Below are positions 33,672 to 42,619 of a stretch of DNA of 64,000 bases, piece after piece. The DNA is taken from the NCBI RefSeq assembly GCF_029961145.1, contig NZ_JASBRG010000003.1:124001-188000 (forward strand). Direction: 5' to 3'. The notes beneath the pieces were generated by a model, which had not been told where the DNA came from, searched no databases, and saw only the letters and a program-made list of their open reading frames with translations. The DNA comes from Pinibacter soli. Lineage in GTDB: Bacteria > Bacteroidota > Bacteroidia > Chitinophagales > Chitinophagaceae. The position numbers and the translations under genes are program-made. Position 1 is the first letter of the stretch. Each line of letters opens with the position of its first letter.

Positions 33672-34355
33672 ATGTCGAGCATAATCGATAGAATTAGACA
33701 AATAATTGACAGTAAAGGAATTAGCGAAAGAAAATTTTGTGAAGAAATTGGTGTTTCTAACGGTTTTCTTGGAAAAGTAAAGAGTGTAGGATCGGATAAT
33801 TTGATGAAAATAGTTGACAGGTATCCGGAAATCAGCCCTGAATGGCTTCTGACTGGTAAGGGTGAGATGCTAAAAAATGCGTCAGCGACATCGAGTAATC
33901 CAAACATTTTCGAGGTGAAGCTGGTGAGTCAATATGCTTACGCTGGATACTTAAACGGTTATGGCGATGCAGAATACTTAGGAACACTGCCAACTGTACC
34001 TTTTGTTTTGCCAGATGGGCCTACACCCAAAGGCAGTTATTTAGCGTTTGAAGTAAAGGGAGAAAGCATGAATGATGGAACGGTCGATAGTATTGTCGAA
34101 CACGATTTAGCATTAGGCAGGCTCATTCAGCCCCATTTATACTGTGACAGTAAGTTGCATTACAAGCGATGGAATAGCTTTGTTATTGTTACAAAAAATG
34201 ATGGTATAGTAATCAAGCAAATCATAAACCACGATGTGGAAAATAAGACGATCACCATTCATAGCCTCAATCCTGAATATGAAGACAATACAATACACTT
34301 GACGGACGTAGCACAGATATTTAACGTGGTACAGTTGCTAAGAAAAACGAAATAA
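33672..34355 (+). CDS. S24/LexA-type phage repressor
   Basis: 227 residues. An N-terminal helix-turn-helix (ISERKFCEEIGVSNGFLGKV, about 17-36) is followed, after a linker, by a S24 peptidase domain with Ser132 in KGESMNDG and Lys182 in GIVIKQI as the likely Ser-Lys dyad. It is divergent from the early operon across a CTACA operator array, so it should keep lysogeny and may be inactivated by self-cleavage on DNA damage. This differs from Mu, whose c repressor is not a S24 protein. Confidence 0.85.
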   Translation: MSSIIDRIRQIIDSKGISERKFCEEIGVSNGFLGKVKSVGSDNLMKIVDRYPEISPEWLLTGKGEMLKNASATSSNPNIFEVKLVSQYAYAGYLNGYGDAEYLGTLPTVPFVLPDGPTPKGSYLAFEVKGESMNDGTVDSIVEHDLALGRLIQPHLYCDSKLHYKRWNSFVIVTKNDGIVIKQIINHDVENKTITIHSLNPEYEDNTIHLTDVAQIFNVVQLLRKTK

Positions 34356-35186
34356 AAACGAAATGTGTAATTGAAATATAAGTTTTTTGGAAGGTTTTCA
34401 ATGCTCTTCCTGGTTGTTTTTCTTTAAAACTCAATGTTTATAGGCGTTTCACGCAATCGCCAGTTTTTCAGGCTTTGGAATTATCTACTAAGGAAACGAT
34501 CAAAAAAAGTCTTTTTTCGTTGAGTTTTGGGCATTATGAAGCTATCTATGGGCAAATTTGTCGGGCATTTTGAATGCCCATCTGAATGTCCAACTGAATG
34601 CCCAACACGTCAAAAAGCGTGTTTGTAAAAATGTAAATAACAACAAAGCCGGTGTATTTAAAAAGTGTAAAAAGACCAGGTAAACGGCGTTTAAAATGCT
34701 TAATTGGCGGGGATTTGGCAGCAGAATAGAAGTATAACAAACGATAACACTTATGATTCTCAAAAAGATAAAAGCAAAGTCAAAGCAAAATACAACTACA
34801 GTACATTTCGTTTTTTTGTTGGCAGAAATAAAAAGGGCGTGAAACTCACGCCAGTTGTGCATTTTTCGCACTTTTTTTATACTGTCTTTTAAAGACGTTT
34901 GGTTTTAGCCCCTATAGATTTATCCTGGAAAACAATCTACTTTAAGAGATTTTTAATTTTTGCTTTTTACTTAACTCGTTTCGTTCTGCCTCCGAACTTT
35001 ATAATGGATTATTTGTAAATAATACTCAAGTTGCAGCAACTACCTTTCTTATGAATTTGTGAGTTGTTTTAGTCTTTACTCACGCACCCCCAAACCGTTA
35101 AAGATCCGGTTTTTGTTGTCCAGTGAAGCTTTTTAGACTGATCGTAAAAAAACTATCACAGCGTTTGCTTTAAAAAACAGCTGTAA
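34356..35186. other. Gene-free stretch holding the prophage right end and sigma-gene upstream region
   Basis: About 830 bp. Near 34525-34606 it contains GGGCATT elements and three tandem 12-bp repeats. Around 34833-34880 are short hairpins (GGCGTGA/TCACGCC, then GTGC/GCAC followed by seven T), probably a terminator on the plus strand after the repressor. A GTGAGT/ACTCAC pair lies at 35060-35083. No convincing gene is seen. The prophage/host junction must lie here, but no terminal TG/CA with a TSD could be fixed. Confidence 0.6.
34571..34606. repeat. Three tandem 12-bp repeats near the prophage end
   Basis: TGAATGCCCATC, TGAATGTCCAAC and TGAATGCCCAAC follow each other without spacers, preceded by inverted GGGCATT copies at 34529 and 34563. 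Position outside the repressor suggests transposase-binding sites of the phage end. Confidence 0.6.
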
Positions 35187-35795
35187 ATGATTAATTTAGA
35201 ACCCATTAAGGCTAATATGCAATCAACGTCTATTACAGATACAGACATTATTGAGGGTTTACGCAGAAAAGATAACAGGCATGTAGAGTACGAAAATGCG
35301 CTTTACATGAAGTTTGCCTATTTTATAGAGGAGGGAAGGCACAAATATTCGGTCAACTACGAAGATGCCTTTAGCGCTTACTCAGATGCAGTTATTACAG
35401 TGATTAACAACGTAATAAATGCAAATTTCCAGGAAAGATCTTCACTAAAAACCTATCTATATCAGATTTTCCACAACAAATGTGTTGACCAGGTCAGGAA
35501 AAACACGACTAAGAAGAATGAAATGCATCACGGATTTGTGCTAACAGACGCATTAAACACGATGTCAGACACCAGCAAGACCATTGTCCAGCAACTAATA
35601 GAAAAAACGGACTTTGATGTGCTGAGGAAACGACTAAGTCAGATAGGAGAAAATTGTAAACAAATGCTGTTGCTTTTCGCAGACGGTTTCAGCGACAAAG
35701 AAATAGCTACTATGGTAGGCTTTAAAACTGCAGCGGTTGCTAAAACCAGCAGACTGAGATGCATGGAAAAATTAAGACACATGTATAAACAGTAA
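35187..35795 (+). CDS. ECF-type RNA polymerase sigma factor
   Basis: 202 residues. A sigma-2 region (AFSAYSDAVITVINNVINA, then LKTYLYQIFHNKCVDQVRK) and a C-terminal sigma-4 helix-turn-helix (LLLFADGFSDKEIATMVGFK, then AAVAKTSRLRCMEKLRHMY) identify a group-IV sigma factor. Regions 2.4 and 4.2 are present and no region 3 is seen. It is the first gene of a locus that continues with a membrane TPR protein, a subtilase and a TPR-CHAT protease, 13 bases before the second gene, so the membrane protein is the likely anti-sigma partner. Confidence 0.82.
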   Translation: MINLEPIKANMQSTSITDTDIIEGLRRKDNRHVEYENALYMKFAYFIEEGRHKYSVNYEDAFSAYSDAVITVINNVINANFQERSSLKTYLYQIFHNKCVDQVRKNTTKKNEMHHGFVLTDALNTMSDTSKTIVQQLIEKTDFDVLRKRLSQIGENCKQMLLLFADGFSDKEIATMVGFKTAAVAKTSRLRCMEKLRHMYKQ

Positions 35796-35808
35796 ACCCT
35801 TAGTCAGA

Positions 35809-36534
35809 ATGAACAATTTAGAGTACATAGAAGATTTTTTCAAAGGCACACCAACACCTGATGAAACTAAATCCTTTGATGAACGCATACAGAACGATAC
35901 TTCTTTTGCGGAAGAGGTTGCTTTCTATCTTTCGGGTCAGCACGCAGCAGCAGAAATGGCAAATGATGAAAGAAGGGAGCGATTCAAACAACTTAATTAC
36001 AATCATCGTTCTTCACAGCCTGCAAAGGTTGTGTCTATGCGCAGAGCGGTAATATATGCCGCCGCTTGTCTGTTCCTCGCAGCGGTGGTAATGAGCTGGT
36101 TGTTCTTCAAACCGGTTTCCACAGAAAAATTGGCTAATCACTATATCGACAGTCAACTAACAACCTTAAGCGTAAGCATGGGGGCACACGACAACATGCA
36201 GGAAGGCCTCGAACAATTCAATGCGGGCAAACTACAAGATGCGCTTAAAACATTTGAATCTATTTACAAAAACGACAATACTAAAGATCTCGCAGAAAGA
36301 TATGCCGGCATCTCGGCATTGCGTTTGCAGCAATACGACACAGCGATTTCTTACTTCGAGGATCTTTCTACAAAAAATCTTTACTCAAATCCAGGCAAGT
36401 TTTATGTTGCCCTCACCCTTATGAAACGCAACCAGGCACAGGATAAGGAAAGAGCTCATATGCTTCTCAAAGAAGTTGTTGATCAAAATCTTGAAGGGAA
36501 AGACATTGCAGCGGAATGGTTGAAAAAAATGTAG
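35809..36534 (+). CDS. Single-pass membrane TPR protein (putative anti-sigma factor)
   Basis: 241 residues. The cytosolic N-terminus (YIEDFFKGTPTPDETKSFDE, then RIQNDTSFAEEVAFYL) has the anti-sigma style common in Bacteroidota, though it lacks a zinc HxxxCxxC motif. One membrane helix at about 79-101 (AVIYAAACLFLAAVVMSWLFF) leads to a periplasmic C-terminus with TPR-like repeats (DNMQEGLEQFNAGKLQDAL; LAERYAGISALRLQQYDTAI). A membrane anti-sigma domain with a periplasmic sensor would let envelope proteases control the sigma factor. Confidence 0.7.
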   Translation: MNNLEYIEDFFKGTPTPDETKSFDERIQNDTSFAEEVAFYLSGQHAAAEMANDERRERFKQLNYNHRSSQPAKVVSMRRAVIYAAACLFLAAVVMSWLFFKPVSTEKLANHYIDSQLTTLSVSMGAHDNMQEGLEQFNAGKLQDALKTFESIYKNDNTKDLAERYAGISALRLQQYDTAISYFEDLSTKNLYSNPGKFYVALTLMKRNQAQDKERAHMLLKEVVDQNLEGKDIAAEWLKKM

Positions 36535-36709
36535 CGAAATAGTTGTTTGTTGGTTGTAGATAGTTGTTAGACCTTAGAATGCAATTTTGCAATAGTATCT
36601 GACAGCTAGAGATTGAAGTAAGTTGAGTGGAAAGCCTAACACCAACAACTAACAACTCTCTTCCGTAGCCCACCAACGTTCATTAATTATCAATCATACT
36701 GCAAATCGA

Positions 36710-38095
36710 TTGTCAATGAAGTACACCTGGGCAAATAAGCGGGCCAATACCATAATACTGTTTAGTGCATGTGTTGTGGTTTTTTTTATGTCTGCATGCA
36801 AACCACGTCCGAAAATAACGACCTTCCCCTTTTCTAATTATGTAAACTGGAACGTCTCTGTCAGGCCGGGCGCAAGTGATGACGAAAAGAAAAGAAGCCT
36901 CGACAGTGTTATTAACTTTATCAGGGAATTCAAGTTGACCGACAGGCTTTTAAAGATCATGGAAGAAGAGAACGGCAGAAAGCTGCACATTTCGTTGAAA
37001 ACAGACAGTATCAAAGTTTACACCTGCCCTTGTGATCCTGATCTTATAAACATTACAGCCAATTTAATCGTGATAGACAGCAGTGGTGATACCACGCTGA
37101 AACCGCCGCCACCACCGCAAACGCCGCCTATTATTTTAACGCCGCCCACTCCAAACCCTCCAACATTTGGATCGGAAATTGGAATGGATACTATCGTTCA
37201 ATCGATCAGACAAGGTGTCCGGATCAAAGGCTTCCCTGGCACTATAAGCAAGAATAGAATTCTCGCCATTATGGATACGGGACTTGATACCACATTGTTT
37301 GATCCGCAGATCAGAAGCATGATCTGGCAGGAACCGGTCCGGGGAAATACTTTGTACAATTTCCTTCCTGGCGAAGATCCAAAGGTGTTGCTGGACGACA
37401 ATTCAAGCAAACATGGAAGTGCAGCTACAGCCATAGCGTTATCGCAGGTAACAATTCAGTCGCCGCGGATTATGGTGCTGAAAGTTCTGGATGCACATGG
37501 TCACGGCAGTGTATTTTCTGTAAGCTGCGGATTGGCCTATGCCCGCAAAAACAACGCATCGGTTATCAATGCAAGCCTTGGCTACTACGGCGCGAAAGAC
37601 CCGGTGTTTACAAAGTATTTTACCAAAATATACGACTCGACTGTAATAGTTGCAGCGGCAGGAAATGATACGAGCGAGCACCATGACAACAACAAACTTT
37701 GCTATCAACCGGTAAAGTCTTCGAACGAACTTACATCTCTCCACATGTTTTTTCCTGCGTGTTTTTCAAAGTCAACTGCCGATCTGATAAGTGTTACAGG
37801 ATTGACAGGGAATAAGGATTCCATTTGGCCATGCTATTATCAAAACTATTCCGGTGAATATGTAACAATGGGTGTGCTAAAAAACGATACAGGTTGTTGT
37901 ACCATGAATGTGCCGTTCCTCGAATATCCGGTAGAAGGCTCTTCTTTTGTGGCACCGGTAGTGAGCGGTAAAATTGTAAATTATATGATTCAAAATGGAT
38001 TCAGACCTGCAACACAGTTATACCTTCAAGGCATCGGTGTCAACAATGCAGCGCCTGTTAAGTATACTGTTAATGGCCAATATATCAAGAACTAA
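36710..38095 (+). CDS. Lipoprotein S8 subtilisin-like protease
   Basis: 461 residues. A signal with FFMSAC gives a lipobox Cys30. After a pro-region and a Pro-rich linker (about 130-150, PPPPPQTPP) comes the S8 domain with Asp189 (LAIMDTGLD), His235 (SSKHGSAATAIAL), oxyanion Asn319 (AAAGND) and Ser412 (EGSSFVAPVVSG), so the catalytic triad is complete. The protease should act at the outer face of a membrane. Its 3' end overlaps a truncated CHAT-gene remnant, and a copy of this junction recurs downstream. Confidence 0.85.
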   Translation: MSMKYTWANKRANTIILFSACVVVFFMSACKPRPKITTFPFSNYVNWNVSVRPGASDDEKKRSLDSVINFIREFKLTDRLLKIMEEENGRKLHISLKTDSIKVYTCPCDPDLINITANLIVIDSSGDTTLKPPPPPQTPPIILTPPTPNPPTFGSEIGMDTIVQSIRQGVRIKGFPGTISKNRILAIMDTGLDTTLFDPQIRSMIWQEPVRGNTLYNFLPGEDPKVLLDDNSSKHGSAATAIALSQVTIQSPRIMVLKVLDAHGHGSVFSVSCGLAYARKNNASVINASLGYYGAKDPVFTKYFTKIYDSTVIVAAAGNDTSEHHDNNKLCYQPVKSSNELTSLHMFFPACFSKSTADLISVTGLTGNKDSIWPCYYQNYSGEYVTMGVLKNDTGCCTMNVPFLEYPVEGSSFVAPVVSGKIVNYMIQNGFRPATQLYLQGIGVNNAAPVKYTVNGQYIKN

Positions 38096-38204
38096 AGCCA
38101 GACAAGCATTTTCATCTGCATATTTCCTGCTAACTATTTCCTCATCCCTGTCGGTGCTAAGCGCAGACAGGGATGTTTATTTAGATAGCTTTTACTATCG
38201 TTAA
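38073..38204 (+). pseudogene. Truncated CHAT-protease gene 5' remnant
   Basis: A 43-codon frame starting at ATG 38073, inside the subtilase 3' end. Its translation (signal-peptide core FLLTISSSLS, then AD-RDVYLDSFYYR) parallels the signal peptide and start of the downstream intact gene (LLLTISSSLSAQCPDKDVLFKR). The DNA from about 38005 to 38182 aligns with 38543 to 38755. The frame stops after the signal peptide, so no functional CHAT domain is encoded here. Confidence 0.7.
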
Positions 38205-38321
38205 GGGATACTCTAATTTTCAATCGGGCTGACCTTGTATGGAATATGATAATGGCTACAAATGGCTATTGGAAATGCAAATAATTCTTTTTACGTTCGC
38301 CACATATTAAATTTATTTTAA

Positions 38322-38489
38322 ATGCAAAAAACAACACGAATTGTTGCGCTGGCAGCCATTTCAGCATTCATGCTTGTAAGTGTTGGCTGTACCAAAAGCC
38401 TAACCAAGCCCAAACAAGATGCAGATTCTGCAAAATCTACAACGGGTGATACAACTACAAAACCCCCGCCACCACCGCCCACTCCTTAG
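38322..38489 (+). CDS. Small putative lipoprotein
   Basis: 55 residues. A signal peptide (TRIVALAAISAFMLVSVGC) has a lipobox LVSVGC with Cys23. The mature part is a short charged/Thr-rich stretch ending in a Pro run (KPPPPPPTP). It lies between the two copies of the duplicated subtilase/CHAT junction. A surface-exposed or secreted peptide is possible; the Pro-rich end echoes the Pro-rich linker of the neighbouring subtilase. Confidence 0.6.
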   Translation: MQKTTRIVALAAISAFMLVSVGCTKSLTKPKQDADSAKSTTGDTTTKPPPPPPTP

Positions 38490-38601
38490 CGCAAAGCTTT
38501 TGCAGCAGAGAATGTACCAACATTATGACCGGAATATTTTAACCCGCAACAAAGTTATACCTTCAAGGCGTCGATGTAATTAAAAGCACCATCGCTGACT
38601 A

Positions 38602-41439
38602 ATGAAACAACGCTACTGCCTGTTTAGTATACTGTATGTGGCCAATGCACAAAGAATTATAGCCAGGATAAGATTTTTTGTTTGTATATTTTTACTGTTA
38701 ACTATTTCTTCATCCTTGTCGGCGCAATGTCCTGACAAGGATGTTTTATTTAAGCGGGTGCTGTATGTAAGAGACTCTGTAAAGGGTTATTCGGAAGGCT
38801 GCATGAAAGAGCTTTTGCAGTACAAAACGAGCATAAACAAATGTGTATATAAAGAAGATACAACGCATGCTAATTTGCTGCTTACGCTGGGACTGATGTA
38901 TTCGAGAAGAGGTGACTTTTTGAATGCGGTTTCTTCTACAAAACAGTCAATTGCAATTGGCCGCCTGCCGAAAAACAAATCTGCATTCGCGAATGAGATG
39001 TTGGTATTGGATTATATATATCTGATCAGGTATTATGATTCGCTGCACCTGCCGATTGAAATGAAATATGCTACAGACAGTTGTCTTTCGATCGTTGCAA
39101 AAGAAGAAGTTCAGACTCCTTATGTTTTCAGGGTATTGTTTAACGCAGCAGACCACGCCTTTGATATTGGTGACTATCACGGCTGCCTGAATTATGTGAG
39201 GTATGGTGAAGTAATTCAAAAAAGCTACAACAGTCCTTATCTGGCAAGTTTCCTTCCAGTATGGAAAGGACTTTCACTAATGAATCTTGGAAGATATGAT
39301 GAGGCGGAAAATATCTTGCTACAGTTTGTTGAAATGCACAGCACCAAAGAAAGTCAGGCGTTATTGCCTTACGTATGGGGAAATCTGGGGCAGCTGTACG
39401 CACGGAGAGGAGATGTGAAACAATCTTTGTACTATTTTAATAAAGCGCTGGATGAGGCACGGAAGAGCAAATATGAAGATGTAAAATATGCTAGTGCGTT
39501 AGACAATATCGCGTTTGAAGTTTATTACAATAAAACGCGTGAATACGATAAAGCCCTGGCGCTTTATCAGCAGTCCATTAACACATTTAAAAACATTAAA
39601 AAAATTGATGAACAAACACGCGTTTTCGAAATTTTCAACATCCTGGGCAATGTTGCTAATATTTATGTGAAAAAAGGAGACTTCGGTAACGCGATGAAAA
39701 CCTTTCAACGGGCGTTTGATCTGTTGGAGCCTGGAGGTTCAGAAAAAATGTTGTTGCAGATGCCGCTTGCAAACGTTCAAGTTAAATACCTCACTGGATT
39801 TGTGATTGATATGGGTGATGCCTGGTTGGCCAAATACAAGGCTACCGGTGCAATGCCTGATCTTGAGAAGGCGATCAGCGTGTATCATACAACAGACAGA
39901 TTTTTCGACAGGTTAAAGATCGAGCAGTCAGATGTGCAGTCAAAGCTTTTCTGGCGCGAAAGTAGTCATCGTTTATACGAACATGCAATTGAGGCGTGTA
40001 ATCTTTCACATAACGCCGAAGCTGCGTTTTATTTTTTTGAGAAGAGCAGGGCGAATCTTCTGAATGATCAAATAAAAGAGCTGGATGCAATAGGTAAAAA
40101 AGACGTAGTAAAATTCATGCAGCTTAAGCGAAATATTGTAATGCTTGAAAGAATTTTAAAAGATATTTCCGCTGACTCCGCGCAATACCGTGATTACCAG
40201 AACCAGTTGTTTGACAACAAAAAGATGCTGGAGAAAATGCAGGACAATATTCGCGAACACAACAAAAATTACAGCCAATCGCTCGTTGATTCCGTATTTA
40301 TCACGCTGAAAGATGTGCAGGGCCGGTTTCTCGAAAACGATCAATCGTTGCTGGAAGTTTTTTCGGGAGACAGTGCCGTTTATGTGCTGCATGTTTCCAA
40401 AACAGAAAAGAATCTTTATAAAATTGACAAGAAGCAATATGACAAACTTACTCTTTGCTTCCTTCAGTATTGTGATGATGCCGATAAACTTAACAGATTC
40501 TTTGGAGCCTTTGAAAAATGCGCGAATGATCTGTATAAACTAATCGCAGGCACGAGTAAATTCAAGAGCAGACTGATTGTTTCTCCGGGAGATAATTTCT
40601 TTCCTTTCGAGGCTTTGATTACCTCTTATAGCGGATCTTCTGTGAAATACATGATAGAAGATCATGCGATCAGTTATACTTATTCTGCTAAGTTTTTAAT
40701 GAACAACAAAGTAAAAGACAATGCAGTCGGCAATACTGCACAGTTCATGGGAATGGCACCGGTTACGTATCCTGCTGGAATGCATTTGCCACCATTGCAA
40801 AAAAGCGACGCCTCACTGGACAACATCAGCGATTATTTTTCTTCGCCTGCAGTTTATGTTACCAACAAAGCATCGCGCCAGCAATTCCTCGATGATTTTT
40901 CTCAATACCAAATAATTCAATTATACACCCATGCCGCAGACTCCAGTGCAATAGGAGAGCCCGTTATTTATTTTGCAGATTCTGCTTTGTATTTGTCTGA
41001 CATCATCGCGGGTAATACTATGAATACAAATTTCATTGTACTGTCTGCGTGCCAAACAGGAACAGGAAGATTGTATAGAGGGGAGGGCGTGTTCAGCTTC
41101 AACAGGGCCTTTGCGGCTGTTGGTATTCCTTCTTCGCTTACCAATTTGTGGTCGGTAAACAATGAATCAACCTACCAGCTTACAGAGCTGATGTACAAAT
41201 ATCTTGCGCAGGGCTTTCCCAAAGATGTTGCACTGCAGAAAGCGAAGCTGGAGTTTATGAAGAAAGCTTCAAAAGAAAGAACATTGCCTTATTACTGGGC
41301 TGCACCGGTGCTGGTAGGAACAGTTGATCCTGTGGTTGCAGGAGGCGGGAGCTATTGGAAATACTTGCTTGGAGGAACACTTTTGATTATCGCAATTGGA
41401 GGAGGAATGTATATGCGAAAAAGAAAGGCCAGACGATGA
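38602..41439 (+). CDS. Secreted membrane-anchored TPR-CHAT protease
   Basis: 945 residues from ATG 38602 (a GTG at 38638, matching the duplicated copy's ATG, is a plausible true start). A signal peptide ends near SSSLSAQC. TPR repeats occupy about 85-480 (e.g. LLTLGLMYSRRGDFLNAVSS; YVWGNLGQLYARRGDVKQSL). A coiled part follows, then a CHAT caspase-like domain with His777 (QLYTHAADS) and Cys817 (LSACQTGTGR) and the typical GEGVFSFNRAF and YYWAAPVLVGT. A C-terminal hydrophobic helix (YLLGGTLLIIAIGGG) with a basic end anchors it. The catalytic domain is probably extracytoplasmic. Confidence 0.88.
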   Translation: MKQRYCLFSILYVANAQRIIARIRFFVCIFLLLTISSSLSAQCPDKDVLFKRVLYVRDSVKGYSEGCMKELLQYKTSINKCVYKEDTTHANLLLTLGLMYSRRGDFLNAVSSTKQSIAIGRLPKNKSAFANEMLVLDYIYLIRYYDSLHLPIEMKYATDSCLSIVAKEEVQTPYVFRVLFNAADHAFDIGDYHGCLNYVRYGEVIQKSYNSPYLASFLPVWKGLSLMNLGRYDEAENILLQFVEMHSTKESQALLPYVWGNLGQLYARRGDVKQSLYYFNKALDEARKSKYEDVKYASALDNIAFEVYYNKTREYDKALALYQQSINTFKNIKKIDEQTRVFEIFNILGNVANIYVKKGDFGNAMKTFQRAFDLLEPGGSEKMLLQMPLANVQVKYLTGFVIDMGDAWLAKYKATGAMPDLEKAISVYHTTDRFFDRLKIEQSDVQSKLFWRESSHRLYEHAIEACNLSHNAEAAFYFFEKSRANLLNDQIKELDAIGKKDVVKFMQLKRNIVMLERILKDISADSAQYRDYQNQLFDNKKMLEKMQDNIREHNKNYSQSLVDSVFITLKDVQGRFLENDQSLLEVFSGDSAVYVLHVSKTEKNLYKIDKKQYDKLTLCFLQYCDDADKLNRFFGAFEKCANDLYKLIAGTSKFKSRLIVSPGDNFFPFEALITSYSGSSVKYMIEDHAISYTYSAKFLMNNKVKDNAVGNTAQFMGMAPVTYPAGMHLPPLQKSDASLDNISDYFSSPAVYVTNKASRQQFLDDFSQYQIIQLYTHAADSSAIGEPVIYFADSALYLSDIIAGNTMNTNFIVLSACQTGTGRLYRGEGVFSFNRAFAAVGIPSSLTNLWSVNNESTYQLTELMYKYLAQGFPKDVALQKAKLEFMKKASKERTLPYYWAAPVLVGTVDPVVAGGGSYWKYLLGGTLLIIAIGGGMYMRKRKARR

Positions 41440-41460
41440 TCGTCCGGCTGGAATTTAGGG

Positions 41461-41541
41461 GTAGAGACAAGGCAGTGCCTTGTCTTGCCTATACTGTTAG
41501 TTTGATTGCGTAAAAAAGACAAGGCACTGCCTTGTCTCTAC
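41461..41541. repeat. Inverted repeat / bidirectional terminator
   Basis: Perfect 26-bp arms at 41461-41486 and 41516-41541; each arm is itself nearly palindromic (GACAAGGCA / TGCCTTGTC core). It lies between the CHAT gene and the convergent coiled-coil gene. Confidence 0.75.
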
Positions 41542-41545
41542 TGAT

Positions 41546-42526
41546 TTATTTTTTCAATTCACTTAGCCATTTTTCAGCAAAGCTTATTGCTTGTTGCATC
41601 GGCTCTCTGCCCATGCGATAGAAATACTTCCAGTTGTTGTTCTTTCTTTCATACACAGGGTTAGTAAACCTTCCTTTAATTACGGTGGCATCGTAATCTA
41701 CTGACTTCGCCTCCTCGATAAACGCTTTGAGTTTTTCAGGCAATACATTTTCCAGTTTGTATGTATCGTAGTTCCTTTGCTCTTGTGCCATGTCTTCTTT
41801 CAGTTTTTTCAATTGCTCCTGGAACTGCTGATCCTGCTCGTTTTTGGCGTTATTCATTTTCTCATTCATATCAGCCGGGTACAAACTTTCAATAGCTTTT
41901 TTCTTAAACTCGTTAGGGTTTGTTTTTGATAAAGCCAGCAGATCCTGTTTTTCTTTCAAGCTTTTTTGCAATTGTTTCTTTTCGGCTTCGTTTTTTTCAT
42001 TGTCCTGCATCTGTTCTTTTATCTCAACAATTTGCTGACCAACCGCTTGCACGAGAACAGAAGGAGGCAACGAATTCATTGTTTGGATCATTGCTTTCCT
42101 GGTTGCTTCGGCATCCGGCATTTGATACTCGGAAACTTGCTTCTGTGCAGCTATCGCGTTGTTATAGGCCAGCCCAGTCTTTGATTGCAGCGTGTCTTTG
42201 TGTTTATAATCGTATGCCTCTTTGTTGGTCTCAATACTGATCTCATAACTCTCTTTAAATTCCTTACTGTTTACCAGGTCTTTTGCTCTTTTTAAAAGAT
42301 CTGACATTAGTGCTGCGCGATCTCCTGACGGCAACTTCAAACCCTGCGGACGTATTTTGTACCACGAATCGTAATTAGTGGCAAATACATCATTGAGCAA
42401 ATAATTTTTTACAGCTTCATCAATATCATTTTGTGAAACAAGGATGGAAGCGAGCTTCCTGTAAGCGGTCATGCTCATTAACACAACGGCAAAGGTTATA
42501 AGGGTGAAACGATAAGCTTTTTGCAT
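41546..42526 (-). CDS. Exported coiled-coil protein of unknown function
   Basis: 326 residues. A signal-anchor-like N-terminus (FTLITFAVVLMSMTAY) precedes a largely helical protein with long charged stretches (EIKEQMQDNEKNEAEKKQLQ; QEQLKKLKEDMAQEQRNYD) that should form coiled coil. A more ordered C-terminal part ends with a Trp/Tyr-rich segment (NNNWKYFYRMGREPMQQ). No family recognised. It is convergent with the CHAT gene across an inverted repeat. Confidence 0.65.
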   Translation of the reverse strand: MQKAYRFTLITFAVVLMSMTAYRKLASILVSQNDIDEAVKNYLLNDVFATNYDSWYKIRPQGLKLPSGDRAALMSDLLKRAKDLVNSKEFKESYEISIETNKEAYDYKHKDTLQSKTGLAYNNAIAAQKQVSEYQMPDAEATRKAMIQTMNSLPPSVLVQAVGQQIVEIKEQMQDNEKNEAEKKQLQKSLKEKQDLLALSKTNPNEFKKKAIESLYPADMNEKMNNAKNEQDQQFQEQLKKLKEDMAQEQRNYDTYKLENVLPEKLKAFIEEAKSVDYDATVIKGRFTNPVYERKNNNWKYFYRMGREPMQQAISFAEKWLSELKK

Positions 42527-42619
42527 AATAGAGTGTTTAAAGCGTAAAAGTATATCGCGATCAATCGCGTGAAAATGCCAAAAGAAATGAAGTGTAGAAA
42601 ATAGTGTGTGAAGTGTTTT

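Larger units (their letters stand above)
1..34900. mobile_element. Mu-like transposable prophage (left part beyond the window)
   Basis: A continuous phage region whose gene content and order follow phage Mu: repressor and diverging early operon with MuA-like DDE transposase and MuB-like ATPase at one end, terminase/portal/head genes, then sheath, tube, tape measure, baseplate, fibres and a DNA methyltransferase at the other. The left end lies outside the window. The right end must fall between the repressor stop (34355) and the host sigma gene (35187); about 34.9 kb is an estimate, because the TG/CA terminus and the 5-bp target duplication could not be identified with only one end visible. 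All major structural classes are present without visible frameshifts, so it may be intact. Confidence 0.9.

Noticed and set aside
34542-34892. Short frames on both strands in the prophage-end stretch (109, 64 and 62 residues)
   Set aside because: They overlap each other, cover the 12-bp repeats and hairpins and have no recognisable motif or plausible start; the tandem GIQ/DIQ residues merely reflect the DNA repeats.
35060-35083. GTGAGT/ACTCAC pair as the exact prophage terminus
   Set aside because: Without the other end of the element, no target duplication can be confirmed, so it is not called as an attachment site.
38602-41439. CHAT gene read as a Csx29-type CRISPR effector
   Set aside because: The protein has a signal peptide and a C-terminal membrane anchor, and no gRAMP, CRISPR repeats or Csx30-like gene is present. 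Only the general TPR-CHAT plus sigma logic is shared.
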